Shown: positions 46,917-55,750, counted from the stretch's first letter. The stretch is DNA of 64,000 nt from Marinicella gelatinilytica (GCF_026410405.1 NZ_JAPMLN010000006.1:1-64000), one strand, 5' to 3'. The notes: generated by a model from the letters alone, not told the origin. Made by a program: numbers and translations.

Positions 46917-47763
46917 AGCTAATGCCTTGTTTTTCTAATAGGGTATTGAGTACTTCAATATCCACATCTAAATCGAATACTTCATTTTCAATGAGTTTTT
47001 GTTGTTGCTCAGAAAACACATTAACAATGTTCTGTAAAACAGCTTTAAAGTTCGTATCCAATGTATCATTTTCTATTTGTTTATGGGTTTTTGCATAACG
47101 TTCAATAACGCTTTCCGTGGCATGCAAATAGGAATGTAAGAATCGTCTGGCTTGGGGGATTTTTTCCGGTTTGTCTACCAAGGTTTCAATCACATTCCGC
47201 GCCAATCGTACAATATCATGTAAATAACCTTTAAGCGCCAAATTATCGATGTTTTTTTCAGCCTGTTCAATATTTACAATTGATTGTTCACTGACCGCTA
47301 AAATGGTTTGACTGTCTTTGTCTTTAACCTCCTTAAAAGCACTGCCACCGACCGCATCCAGACCGTACCATAACCAACTGCCTATCGTGGCAGCTACACC
47401 GTGACCAAGGGCTGACATTAAACCCAAACCAGCCACTAATAATGATCCGGCGAAAGAGGCAACACCTAAGGACAAAGACGCCAAAAACATCAATGGAAAA
47501 GGTTGTTTTAAGGTATATTTTCTTTGCTGAAAATGATACTTATTTTTACGCCCTTTACTCATCCAAACTGCGCTGAGCAAAACCCCAAAAAACACGCCAA
47601 ATGACATTAAAAAAAGCCATAAATGACCAGTGATTAATTGCCACAATGAGACAAACAAAAAAGGCACGCTATATAAATACAATAACCAAGCTGTGGATTG
47701 AAACTCAATTATTGTCTTCTTGGCACGTTCACGGTATTTGACCGGTCGTTTATTGTTCGTCAT
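46915..47763 (-). CDS. XpaC-like membrane protein
   Basis: 282 residues. The N-terminal half has three or four hydrophobic helices (about 28-45, 48-68, 88-110 and 112-130), followed by a soluble helical part with LALKGYLHDIVRLARNVIETLVDKPEKIPQARRFLHSYLHATESVIERYAKTHKQIE and a C-terminal VDIEVLNTLLEKQGIS. This matches proteins annotated as XpaC or 5-bromo-4-chloroindolyl phosphate hydrolysis proteins, which regularly lie beside telA. Despite the name, enzymatic activity is unproven. Its start overlaps the stop of a 26-codon gene (TAATG). Confidence 0.85.
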   Translation of the reverse strand: MTNNKRPVKYRERAKKTIIEFQSTAWLLYLYSVPFLFVSLWQLITGHLWLFLMSFGVFFGVLLSAVWMSKGRKNKYHFQQRKYTLKQPFPLMFLASLSLGVASFAGSLLVAGLGLMSALGHGVAATIGSWLWYGLDAVGGSAFKEVKDKDSQTILAVSEQSIVNIEQAEKNIDNLALKGYLHDIVRLARNVIETLVDKPEKIPQARRFLHSYLHATESVIERYAKTHKQIENDTLDTNFKAVLQNIVNVFSEQQQKLIENEVFDLDVDIEVLNTLLEKQGIS

Positions 47764-47843
47764 TAAAACATCCTCAAAGCCAAGTAAAACAGGCTTAATG
47801 TTAATAGACCGAAGCCGGCCAATTTCTTGATAAATTCAAGCAT
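47763..47843 (-). CDS. 26-residue membrane microprotein, previously unannotated type
   Basis: A tiny open frame between the cyclase and xpaC genes. It starts MLEFIKKLAGFG, continues as a hydrophobic helix rich in Leu and ends LALRMF. Its ATG overlaps the cyclase stop and its stop overlaps the xpaC start, each as TAATG, so the ribosome can reinitiate through all three. The amphipathic basic start and single helix suggest an inner-membrane peptide. The precise double overlap is the main evidence that it is translated. Function is unknown; a partner of the XpaC membrane domain is possible. Confidence 0.65.
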   Translation of the reverse strand: MLEFIKKLAGFGLLTLSLFYLALRMF

Positions 47844-48733
47844 TATTTATTCACCTTATAATGGAGTAATTTATGTTGTTCGGAAAAATCCATTTGCCCA
47901 AATGCAATCCATCCTTCACCTTGTAATAAAAAACTATCTCGGTGTATGCGTATCGGGGTTGTTCCTTTTTGCTGTACCCAGCTGCCATTGGTGCTGTTAT
48001 CGGTATATTTAAAATTGCCCCCTTTAAAATCAAACTCACCATGATAACGAGAAGTACGTAATAATTTTACCTGGATATCACAATCATCGGCTCGGCCAAT
48101 CGATAAATGCGGCGTATTGATATTGAGACGGTATTGCTTATCGTTAATGCTCATGCGCACTTCACCTTGCTCAAAAGGCAACTTAATATCTAATGTTGAA
48201 GTGACTCGAGTAAGTTTACTTTTATCTTGTTGCCATAAAATTTCTACCATCTCTATGGCTTGAGACTTGCCTTTAACATCGATCGCGCCTAAAGAGCGGA
48301 ACATCGGTAATTGATCTGTCCGACATTGTTTTAGGGTTGATTGATTGGTTATGATTTGATTTTTTTTAGCAAAGGAAGCCATTCGAGCAGCTACATTCAC
48401 GGCATCACCAAAAACATCATTTTGTTCTACAATCACCTCGCCACAATGCATGCCGATACGAATTTGTATCTGTGGCTTATTCTGCTCAGGTTGTTGATTC
48501 AATAATCTGTTTTGCATTAAGCTTGCAGCTGTGATGGCATCATCTGCACGGCTAAAGGTGCACATAATTTCATCGCCAATGGTTTTCACTAAATGACCGG
48601 AGCAGTGATGAACATCTTGTAATAATTCATTGAGTACGCTGGCTATGCATGTCCGTGCCACATCATCACCGTATTGATCAAACAAGGCGGTGCTATCAGC
48701 CACATCAGCAAATAAAATACATAATTCAGTCAA
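47843..48733 (-). CDS. Class III nucleotide cyclase with C-terminal FHA domain
   Basis: 296 residues. The N-terminal catalytic domain (about 1-170) shows LFADVADST (metal Asp 10), LVKTIGDEIMCTF (second metal Asp) and DVFGDAVNVAARM, so it should be an active cyclase forming dimers; cAMP is the more likely product. The C-terminal part (about 195-290) is an FHA domain with LSIGRADDCDIQV, SRYHGEF and TDNSTNGSWV, which binds phosphothreonine. It has no membrane segment. It overlaps the E1 dehydrogenase gene by four bases and the microprotein by one. Confidence 0.88.
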   Translation of the reverse strand: MTELCILFADVADSTALFDQYGDDVARTCIASVLNELLQDVHHCSGHLVKTIGDEIMCTFSRADDAITAASLMQNRLLNQQPEQNKPQIQIRIGMHCGEVIVEQNDVFGDAVNVAARMASFAKKNQIITNQSTLKQCRTDQLPMFRSLGAIDVKGKSQAIEMVEILWQQDKSKLTRVTSTLDIKLPFEQGEVRMSINDKQYRLNINTPHLSIGRADDCDIQVKLLRTSRYHGEFDFKGGNFKYTDNSTNGSWVQQKGTTPIRIHRDSFLLQGEGWIAFGQMDFSEQHKLLHYKVNK

Positions 48734-50967
48734 TGAATCTCCTCTATACGAAGTAACTGTTGATAAATTGAATCAACATTCGGCAACACCAAAGCCGCAG
48801 CATCCGCCAAAGGTGTGTAACAATCACTGCCGGTTAACAGATGAATCTGTTTGCTCTCAGTCGTTGTTGTCGTTAAGACGGTGATCACCCCTTCACCAAC
48901 ACAACCCGAGCGTCTACCTTCATCCACCACTAAAATTTTATCAAATTTTTCAGCCATTTGCTTGATTGCTTTTTCATTTAACGGTTGCAACCACCTCAAA
49001 TCCATAACCTGAACCCGTTTATGGTGGTTATCGGCTAACTTTTTAGCGGCTTTTAAACTCAATAAAACGCCGTTTCCGTATGTTATTATGAGGACATCTT
49101 TGGCTTGACTGTGATAAACCCGTGGTTGTCCCAGGGGCGTATAAGCACCCGGTTCAGGGTATTGGGTGTTCCATAAACCATCCCCTTCATGGTATAAATC
49201 CTTTTGCATATATAAAGCAATCGGTTCAATAAAAACGGAAACACGTTTATTAACATGAGATAAAGCCGTTAAAGTGCGCATCATACTGACCGCATCATCT
49301 CCACGCGAGGGACACGCGACAATAAGACCTGGAATATCACGCAAGGCGGTGATGGAATTATCATTATGGAAATGACCGCCAAAGCCTTTTTGATAACCTA
49401 AACCTGGTATTCTGATGACCATCGGGTTAGAAAATTGACCGTTGGAAAAGAATTGTAAACTGGCTGCCTCACCGCGAATTTGATCACAGGCATTGTGAAA
49501 ATAAGCCAAATACTGGATTTCAGGTACCGGCAATAACCCTAAAGTGGCATAGCCCTGAGCCAGACCTAATATGGTTTGCTCATCTAATAAGGTATTAAAC
49601 ACGCGTTTTGCAGAAAACTGTTTAAATAAATTTTTAGTGACCGTATAAACACCGCCTTTTTGAGCCACGTCCTCACCGAATATAATCATATTTGGATGTT
49701 TTAACATCAAATCCTGCAAACCACGGTTAATTTGAATGGCCATGTGTTTGGGAGCTTGATTTTCCGGTAGCTGTTTATCACTGCCAAAATAACGCAAACG
49801 TTTATCCGAATCTAACTGAGCAGCCTGTTGATAGACATCAGTTTTATCAATGGGCGCCAAAGGTGCAGATACCTCCTCTATGGAGATTAATTTCTTTCGG
49901 ACATGAGCTTGTTCCGCTTTTGCCATACACTCATCATAAACTTTATGATAGAAATCAATAAGTTCACTTGGTTCTTTAATTCCATGGTTGATTAAACTGG
50001 CAGCTGTTCTTATAAGCGGATCTTTGGCCTCATCAGCCAATAAATCTGTCATTTTACGGTAATCCACTTCAAAATCAGTGCCGGCATGACCCATCAGACG
50101 GGTGGTTTTTAAATGCAAAAACACCGGTTTACGTTCTTGACGACAAAAATCAACGGCCCTTTTCACTTGTAAATATCCGGTTTCTATATCCAGACCATCG
50201 GCGGCAAAATACTGCATGCCCGGTCTAAATTTAAAACTTTCGGCAATCCAGTTTTCCGGTGTTTTCACCGATATACCAATGCCGTTATCTTCGCAAACAA
50301 ATAAGATGGGCGTTTTGAGTCCTTGAAAAGCGGCCCAGGACGCGGCGTTAAAAGCACCTTGGGCGGTGGAATGGTTGGCACTGGCATCACCAAAATTGCA
50401 CAACACAATGGCATCATCAGGAATCGGCATCTGCGCTTTTAACCGCTGCGTTAACTCAACACCTAACGCACACCCCACCGCTTTCGGTAAATGACTGGCG
50501 ATGGTGCTGGTTTGCGGTAAAACCCATAGAGGTTTAGAGCCCCAGACTTTATGCCGGCCACCGGATGCCGGGTCATCAGCGGCAGCGGCAAACGATAGGC
50601 AAGTATCCCAAATTGGATCAATGCCGGGCACATGGCGAGACCGTTCCATCATCAAGCCACCACTGCGATAGTGCAAAAAAGCCGGGTCCGTATGTCGTAA
50701 CAGACGTCCCACCATGGCGTTGCCTTCATGTCCCGATGAACCAATGGTATAAAAAACTTTATTATCCAGCTTTAACACCCGTGCCATTAGATCCAATTGT
50801 CGTGAACGGACTTGCGACTCAAATAATTCCCATAGACTGTGGGCATCTAAACCGTTGACGGATAGATCATTTTTGGGTGTTTGTGGCTGGTAGTTTGCAA
50901 CAAAATCAAGAAAATTCTGATTAACCACTTCAGCCCGGTTAATCTTTTTGCTGGTAACTTGTTGCAT
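48730..50967 (-). CDS. Fused alpha-beta E1 component of a 2-oxoacid dehydrogenase complex
   Basis: 745 residues with both E1 halves in one chain. The alpha-like part (about 50-370) contains YTIGSSGHEGNAMVGRLL, the thiamine diphosphate region CNFGDASANHSTAQGAFNAASW and a G-H-A-G-T-D loop. The beta-like part (about 405-745) contains IFGEDVAQKGGVYTVT, FNTLLDEQTILGLAQGYA, EIQYLAYFHNACDQIRGEAAS and VVDEGRRSGCVGEG. Relatives act on branched-chain 2-oxoacids, pyruvate or longer acids, and the substrate cannot be read from sequence. It starts three bases after the acyl-CoA dehydrogenase gene. Confidence 0.9.
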   Translation of the reverse strand: MQQVTSKKINRAEVVNQNFLDFVANYQPQTPKNDLSVNGLDAHSLWELFESQVRSRQLDLMARVLKLDNKVFYTIGSSGHEGNAMVGRLLRHTDPAFLHYRSGGLMMERSRHVPGIDPIWDTCLSFAAAADDPASGGRHKVWGSKPLWVLPQTSTIASHLPKAVGCALGVELTQRLKAQMPIPDDAIVLCNFGDASANHSTAQGAFNAASWAAFQGLKTPILFVCEDNGIGISVKTPENWIAESFKFRPGMQYFAADGLDIETGYLQVKRAVDFCRQERKPVFLHLKTTRLMGHAGTDFEVDYRKMTDLLADEAKDPLIRTAASLINHGIKEPSELIDFYHKVYDECMAKAEQAHVRKKLISIEEVSAPLAPIDKTDVYQQAAQLDSDKRLRYFGSDKQLPENQAPKHMAIQINRGLQDLMLKHPNMIIFGEDVAQKGGVYTVTKNLFKQFSAKRVFNTLLDEQTILGLAQGYATLGLLPVPEIQYLAYFHNACDQIRGEAASLQFFSNGQFSNPMVIRIPGLGYQKGFGGHFHNDNSITALRDIPGLIVACPSRGDDAVSMMRTLTALSHVNKRVSVFIEPIALYMQKDLYHEGDGLWNTQYPEPGAYTPLGQPRVYHSQAKDVLIITYGNGVLLSLKAAKKLADNHHKRVQVMDLRWLQPLNEKAIKQMAEKFDKILVVDEGRRSGCVGEGVITVLTTTTTESKQIHLLTGSDCYTPLADAAALVLPNVDSIYQQLLRIEEIH

Positions 50968-50969
50968 GA

Positions 50970-52136
50970 TTAAAACGCGTTTTTACCGGTCAATTCACGA
51001 CCCACCACCAATTGGTGAATGGTTTCAGTGCCTTCATAGGTAATCACACTTTCCAGATTAAGCATATGTCGAATGGCCACATGTTCGGTGGTAATACCGG
51101 CACCACCCAGCATATCTCGGCATTCTCGGGCAATATCCAAGGCCATACGAACATTATTCCATTTCGCCATGGATATTTGAGTGGGTTGTAACTCATCGCG
51201 ATCCTTCAACTGACCCAAGCGGTAAGCCAATAGCTGTGCAGTACTGATACGTCGAGACATATCGGCTAATTTTTGCTGAATAATTTGATTACAGTCCAAA
51301 GTCCGATCGAACAAAACACGCTCAGCGGTGTAATCCAGAACCTCCTGTAAACAGGCTTGCGCAGCACCAATCGGGCCAAAAGAAATCCCAAAACGGGCAT
51401 TGGATAAGCAACTCAAAGGGCCTTTTAAACCTTTGACTTTCGGTAAGCGGTTGCTGTCCGGAACCCGCACATCATCAAAAAACAAGGCCGATGTCACTGA
51501 CGCCCGTAATGACATTTTACGGGTAATTAACTCGGTATCAAATCCAGGCATGTCTTTTTCAATGATAAAACCTTGAATACCGTCGTCAGTTTGCGCCCAG
51601 ACAATGGCGATATCCGCAACAGACCCGTTTGTAATCCACATTTTTGAGCCGTTAATAATCCAGTCATCACCGTCTTTTTTAGCCCGGGTTTTCATCGAAG
51701 CGGGATCAGATCCGGCGTGGGCTTCGGTAAGACCAAAACAACCGATAACCTCGCCACGTGCCATCGGCGGTAACCAGCGTTGTTTTTGTTCGTCAGAACC
51801 AAAGGCATCAATGGGGTACATACACAGCGAACTTTGCACCGAGGCAAAACTCCTCAAGCCACTGTCACCACGTTCTAATTCCTGACAGATTAAACCATAG
51901 GACATGTAATCCAAACCGGCACAGTCATAACCCTGAATGGTGCTGCCAAATAAGCCCAAATCCGCCATTTCCGGCACCAATTCCATGGGAAAGGTATGAG
52001 CCTCAAAGTGCTCTGCCACCAGGGGCAAAAAACGTTCATCAACCCAACGGCCAATGGATTCTTTCACCATACGTTGTTCATCATTAAGCATGGCATTGAC
52101 ATTAAACAAATCAAGTTTATCGAGTTCTTTGGACAT
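50970..52136 (-). CDS. gcdH: Acyl-CoA dehydrogenase, glutaryl-CoA dehydrogenase type
   Basis: 388 residues and a full acyl-CoA dehydrogenase fold. It has CFGLTEAHAGSDPASMKTRAK (FAD and substrate contacts), WITNGSVADIAIVWA, LSNARFGISFGPIGAAQACL, GGAGITTEH and the catalytic Glu in YEGTETIHQLVVGRELTG near residue 370. The pattern N-A-R-x-G-I-x-x-G and the YEGT ending point to the glutaryl-CoA dehydrogenase group, which turns glutaryl-CoA into crotonyl-CoA plus CO2. It is the first gene of the run to telA, just before the fused E1. Confidence 0.85.
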   Translation of the reverse strand: MSKELDKLDLFNVNAMLNDEQRMVKESIGRWVDERFLPLVAEHFEAHTFPMELVPEMADLGLFGSTIQGYDCAGLDYMSYGLICQELERGDSGLRSFASVQSSLCMYPIDAFGSDEQKQRWLPPMARGEVIGCFGLTEAHAGSDPASMKTRAKKDGDDWIINGSKMWITNGSVADIAIVWAQTDDGIQGFIIEKDMPGFDTELITRKMSLRASVTSALFFDDVRVPDSNRLPKVKGLKGPLSCLSNARFGISFGPIGAAQACLQEVLDYTAERVLFDRTLDCNQIIQQKLADMSRRISTAQLLAYRLGQLKDRDELQPTQISMAKWNNVRMALDIARECRDMLGGAGITTEHVAIRHMLNLESVITYEGTETIHQLVVGRELTGKNAF

Positions 52137-52230
52137 AACTGACTTTATCCCATTAAAAAATCAACCATTTTACAAGAGCTGTCCGGAGAGTGATAGTTTA
52201 ATGTATTGATATCTGATTAATTCAGCACCG

Positions 52231-52276
52231 CACTAAAAATTTAGTGGTAATAGAAGTATGAGTATGCCACTATAAT
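52231..52276 (+). promoter_or_regulatory. Palindrome and -10 upstream of the cupredoxin gene
   Basis: CACTAAA (52231-52237) and TTTAGTG (52240-52246) are perfect reverse complements around AA, forming a 16-bp operator-like palindrome. It lies 24 bp upstream of a consensus TATAAT (52271-52276), about 25 bases before ATG 52301, so it would cover the -35 area. No recognisable -35 hexamer is present, which fits activator or repressor control. Confidence 0.4.
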
Positions 52277-52300
52277 ATTTTCACAAAACATCAGCGCCCC

Positions 52301-53278
52301 ATGAGATTTCAAAACTTATTAACCCGAGGTTTTTTATTGTGTTTACTGTATTTGTTGATAAGTGCATGTAGCCAACATCCCACCACAACCAAAGACAAAG
52401 TAGCCGTAGAACCCCCACATAAAAAAATCCAACCTGAAGCGACTGAACCTGAAGTTCCTGAGCCTGAAGTTCCTGAGCCTGAAGTTCCTGAGCCTGAAGT
52501 TCCTGAGCCTGAAGTTCCTGAGCCTGAAGTTCCTGAGCCTGAAGTTCCTGAGCCTGAAGTTCCTGAGCCTGAAGTGCCTGAGCCTGAAGTGCCTGAACAT
52601 GAAGTGCCTGAACCTGAAGCGATTGAACCTGAGGCGGTTGAAACTGAACGCATTAAACCAAGCCAATCTTTACAGGTTTCCATAACAGGACAAATTGAAC
52701 TTAACCAAAACCAAATTCGAAGAGAAAATGCCCAGGTCGATAAAACTGTCATTTATTTTCAACCAGACGACATCAGCGACATTAAGCTTAAGCCCGAAAG
52801 CCATGAAATCATCACAGAAAACAAACGTTTTGCACCCGATGTTCTGGCCATTACCAATGGCAGTACGGTGCAGTTTCCGGTAAAAGACCCTATTTTACAC
52901 AATGTGTTTTCAGTCACTCCGGGTAACAATTTTGATTTAGGACTGTATTCGGAAGGCACCACCAAGAGTCACACTTTTAATCAAACCGGTATAGTTTATG
53001 TCCATTGCAATGTCCACCACGCCATGCAAGCCGACATTATTGTTTTAAATACCCCCTATTTCACCTATGCCGATGATTCCGGTCAATATATCTTAACTGA
53101 CTTGCCAAATGTCTCTGGAACACTGCATTTTTGGCACCCACGCGGCCAACAATTATCTGTCGATATTGAACAACCATCAACAATCGACACACTCGATAAA
53201 ACGCTGATAATCACCCGACCCAAAGTTCCCAAACACACCAATAAGTTTGGAAAATCATATCGACCCACCAGGAATTAA
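52301..53278 (+). CDS. Cupredoxin-domain lipoprotein with Pro-Glu-Val repeat stalk
   Basis: 325 residues. A lipobox LISAC (Cys 23) predicts a lipoprotein. Residues about 46-108 are a run of PEPEV-type 5-residue repeats forming a stiff acidic stalk. The C-terminal domain (about 125-300) resembles the methylamine-utilisation type cupredoxin: [10 protein letters not shown] and [15 protein letters not shown] give the His, Cys, His, Met set of a type 1 copper site, followed by a carboxypeptidase-regulatory-like end ([20 protein letters not shown]). It probably carries electrons or copper at the cell envelope. The kinase gene begins six bases after the stop. Confidence 0.8.
   Translation: MRFQNLLTRGFLLCLLYLLISACSQHPTTTKDKVAVEPPHKKIQPEATEPEVPEPEVPEPEVPEPEVPEPEVPEPEVPEPEVPEPEVPEPEVPEPEVPEHEVPEPEAIEPEAVETERIKPSQSLQVSITGQIELNQNQIRRENAQVDKTVIYFQPDDISDIKLKPESHEIITENKRFAPDVLAITNGSTVQFPVKDPILHNVFSVTPGNNFDLGLYSEGTTKSHTFNQTGIVYVHCNVHHAMQADIIVLNTPYFTYADDSGQYILTDLPNVSGTLHFWHPRGQQLSVDIEQPSTIDTLDKTLIITRPKVPKHTNKFGKSYRPTRN
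52446..52620 (+). repeat. 15-bp tandem repeat encoding PEPEV
   Basis: Ten copies of the EPEV codon block at exact 15-bp spacing (first at about 52447), followed by one EHEV copy and one EPEA copy. The central units CCTGAGCCTGAAGTT are identical at the nucleotide level, while the outer ones have drifted. Identity at DNA level signals recent expansion by slippage, and a 15-bp unit always preserves the frame. Confidence 0.95.
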
Positions 53279-53284
53279 ATACGC

Positions 53285-55258
53285 ATGAAACAAGGTTTAA
53301 AACTAAGCACCAAACTAACCTGGACAGTGATTGTTTTAATTACCCTCACTGTCATTATTTCTATATTAGTTACCCTGTATTTTGGGCAGAACATGGCCGA
53401 TCAAAGCATCGATGAAAAGCTACATAACAGCCAGCTTATACAAGATGAGTTTATTACCCAAAAAACCCGTCAACTGGAATTGGTTACCTTATTAGTGGCA
53501 TCTGATCCGGCTTTTGTTGCGTATATTGCTCAATCATTATTTCAACTTAACAATGAAAACAATCAAATTGATACTTCTTCGATTGCAGATTTGCTGAGAG
53601 AGCGACAACAACAGTTCGGATTTGATGTCGCCATTATTATCACGTCGGACGGCCAACAAGTGGCAAGGTCTGATCAACCCACAGCGCCAAGCCGGAATCT
53701 CACAGATAAGCCATTAATCAAAAAAGTTATGGACAACCTTATTCCGGTGAGTGGTTATTGGCAAGATGGTGATCAATATTATCAAGCAGCGGCTGTGCCC
53801 TTGGCACGTGGCAGCAATTTAGTGGGCTTTTTAATGACCGGCACCAGAATCAACAACATAATGGCAGCAGATATTAAGCAATTAACCGGTACCGATGTGT
53901 CTTTTTTACACCGAGCTGACCAAACCAACGTACTCGCCGGTACATTTAATTTAAACCAAAACCAATCCATTAAAACGCAATTAGACAATGGCTGGGCATC
54001 AGCAGAACAACAGATTCATAAATTTAGAATTGAGGGGCGTGAGTTTCAAAGTCGATTATCTTTAATGGCACCACAACATGGCCTGTATTATCTTAATGCA
54101 ATTCCATCAGATGTTATTTTAGCGCCCTTTATCAAAACCCGAAATACCCTGATTATAGTGGGCATTATTATGATTATTGCCGCATTTTTAATGGCTGCTT
54201 GGGTGGTAAAAACCGCCTTACTACCCCTTCGCAAAATCAGTCATGCCACCAAACAAATGGCAGCCGGTGAATACCGCACAGATTTTCCAACGAAGGTGGG
54301 TGCTGATTTGGCTGAATTAAATCAATCGGTTAACTCATTAGCCAACGACATTAGGGGGCGAGAAAGCTTAGCCAAACACATGGTACAGCTTAGCAAACAG
54401 TCACAACACAGCATTGCTCCACAGCTCAAAAAAGACTTAATAACACCCGGAAAAGTCATTGGTGATCGATTTAAAATTTTGCAAAGTATTGGGGTTGGCG
54501 GTATGGGCGCGGTATTTAAAGCCGTAGACCAGGAACTTAATGAAGTGGTGGCACTGAAAGTTCTTAAGTCAAAACAACAAACTAACCAAGCAGTCGACCA
54601 ACTTAAGGATGAAATCAGAATGGCGCGGCGCATCAGTCACCCCAATGTGGTACGGATCCACGATTTTGGTCAAATCGGTGACAAGGTGTTTATTTCCATG
54701 GAATACGTCCAGGGTTTCACCTTGCATCAAATCATAAAACATGCCGGCAAGATGCGCGCTTTTGCAGCACGACATGCCGCCATTCATATCTGTCGCGGTT
54801 TATCCGCTGCTCATGAAGCAGGTGTTATCCACCGTGATTTAAAGCCTGACAACATTATTATTGAATTAGATACCTCTGTTAAGCTAATGGACTTTGGTAT
54901 TGCTTCGGTTGATAACGTCATTGGTCGTGTCAATAAAGACCAAGAAATTGGTGGTACAATGGCATATATTTCACCGGAACAAGCACAAGGTCATGGCGTC
55001 GATGAACGTTCAGATATATACTCTTTGGGAATAATGTTGATGGAAATGTTTGTCGGTAAAAGACCATTTTATGATAAAGACATCGAACAACTCATGCTGA
55101 AACACACATCTGAAAAACCAAGACCGATAACAGATTTCTGGGCCGATGCACCGGCTGAACTTAATACACTAATCATGGCCTGTTTAGCAAAAAAGCCAAC
55201 AGACCGTCCACAATCTGTGAATGAGGTTTTAAAACAATTAAAATCCATCCGTTTTTAA
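53285..55258 (+). CDS. Receptor-type Ser/Thr protein kinase with extracytoplasmic sensor and HAMP
   Basis: 657 residues. The order is a first transmembrane helix (about 12-34), an extracytoplasmic sensor of Cache-like build (about 35-285), a second helix (about 290-312), a HAMP segment (about 313-365) and a cytosolic Hanks-type kinase (about 393-655). Kinase motifs are intact: GVGGMGAVFKA, VALKVLK, HRDLKPDN (Asp 518), DFGIAS and ISPEQA. It is unusual in joining a chemoreceptor-like front to a eukaryotic-type kinase. The gene follows the cupredoxin lipoprotein by six bases, so the sensor may respond to redox state or copper. A terminator follows. Confidence 0.92.
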   Translation: MKQGLKLSTKLTWTVIVLITLTVIISILVTLYFGQNMADQSIDEKLHNSQLIQDEFITQKTRQLELVTLLVASDPAFVAYIAQSLFQLNNENNQIDTSSIADLLRERQQQFGFDVAIIITSDGQQVARSDQPTAPSRNLTDKPLIKKVMDNLIPVSGYWQDGDQYYQAAAVPLARGSNLVGFLMTGTRINNIMAADIKQLTGTDVSFLHRADQTNVLAGTFNLNQNQSIKTQLDNGWASAEQQIHKFRIEGREFQSRLSLMAPQHGLYYLNAIPSDVILAPFIKTRNTLIIVGIIMIIAAFLMAAWVVKTALLPLRKISHATKQMAAGEYRTDFPTKVGADLAELNQSVNSLANDIRGRESLAKHMVQLSKQSQHSIAPQLKKDLITPGKVIGDRFKILQSIGVGGMGAVFKAVDQELNEVVALKVLKSKQQTNQAVDQLKDEIRMARRISHPNVVRIHDFGQIGDKVFISMEYVQGFTLHQIIKHAGKMRAFAARHAAIHICRGLSAAHEAGVIHRDLKPDNIIIELDTSVKLMDFGIASVDNVIGRVNKDQEIGGTMAYISPEQAQGHGVDERSDIYSLGIMLMEMFVGKRPFYDKDIEQLMLKHTSEKPRPITDFWADAPAELNTLIMACLAKKPTDRPQSVNEVLKQLKSIRF

Positions 55259-55269
55259 AACACATTTAT

Positions 55270-55309
55270 AAAACCCACTTCGTCATAAAGTTTAAATGAA
55301 GTGGGTTTT
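55270..55309. terminator. Bidirectional terminator between the kinase and globin genes
   Basis: AAAACCCACTTC (55270-55281) pairs perfectly with GAAGTGGGTTTT (55298-55309) across a 16-nt loop. It lies between two convergent genes and has a T-tract for each strand. Confidence 0.85.
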
Positions 55310-55318
55310 AACAATAAA

Positions 55319-55750
55319 TTATTCGTAAGTAATGTCTTCTCGCATCGATGCAAATATGGCCAGTACTTTATTTTGTAAGCGATAAGGCACCTCAGCCGCT
55401 TCCATGGCATCAATAAAATCACTGACAAAGACATCAAATTCAGAATACTTGATGTCCATGCCACTATGGGTTTCAATCATATCTAAACCTTCATAAACAC
55501 AAGGACCGCCGGTTTCCATACAAATTTGACTGACAATTTTTTCATGCAATTCATCTCGCACGGTATCTTCAAATAAAAAGGCGATTTTTTCATTGTTTAA
55601 AATACGATCTAACAATTCCTTGGTGATGGTATTAATCACGGGTTCTCCACCTAAGGCTTGGTATAAATTGTCATCTGAAGCGTGTGCTTGATTTAATGAA
55701 CAAGACAACGTGATTACGAATAGAATAGATTTTATGGTTAAGTTTTTCAT
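55319..55750 (-). CDS. Exported group 1 truncated haemoglobin
   Basis: 143 residues: a signal peptide (about 1-24, cleaved near AHA-SDD) and a truncated globin. LYQALGGEPVINTITKELLDRILN matches the A-B helices, FLFEDT the C-E region, and THSGMDI carries the proximal His at F8. Where mycobacterial trHbN has Tyr at B10 this protein appears to have Leu. It has a Cys pair (C-M-E-T-G-G-P-C) that could form a disulfide after export. Likely roles are NO, oxygen or redox sensing or detoxification outside the cytoplasm. It overlaps the DUF3034 gene by one base (TAATG). Confidence 0.85.
   Translation of the reverse strand: MKNLTIKSILFVITLSCSLNQAHASDDNLYQALGGEPVINTITKELLDRILNNEKIAFLFEDTVRDELHEKIVSQICMETGGPCVYEGLDMIETHSGMDIKYSEFDVFVSDFIDAMEAAEVPYRLQNKVLAIFASMREDITYE

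Noticed and set aside
52309-52752. Two minus-strand ORFs rich in Gly-Ser-Thr or Phe-Arg
   Set aside because: They are shadows of the 15-bp coding repeat of the cupredoxin lipoprotein.
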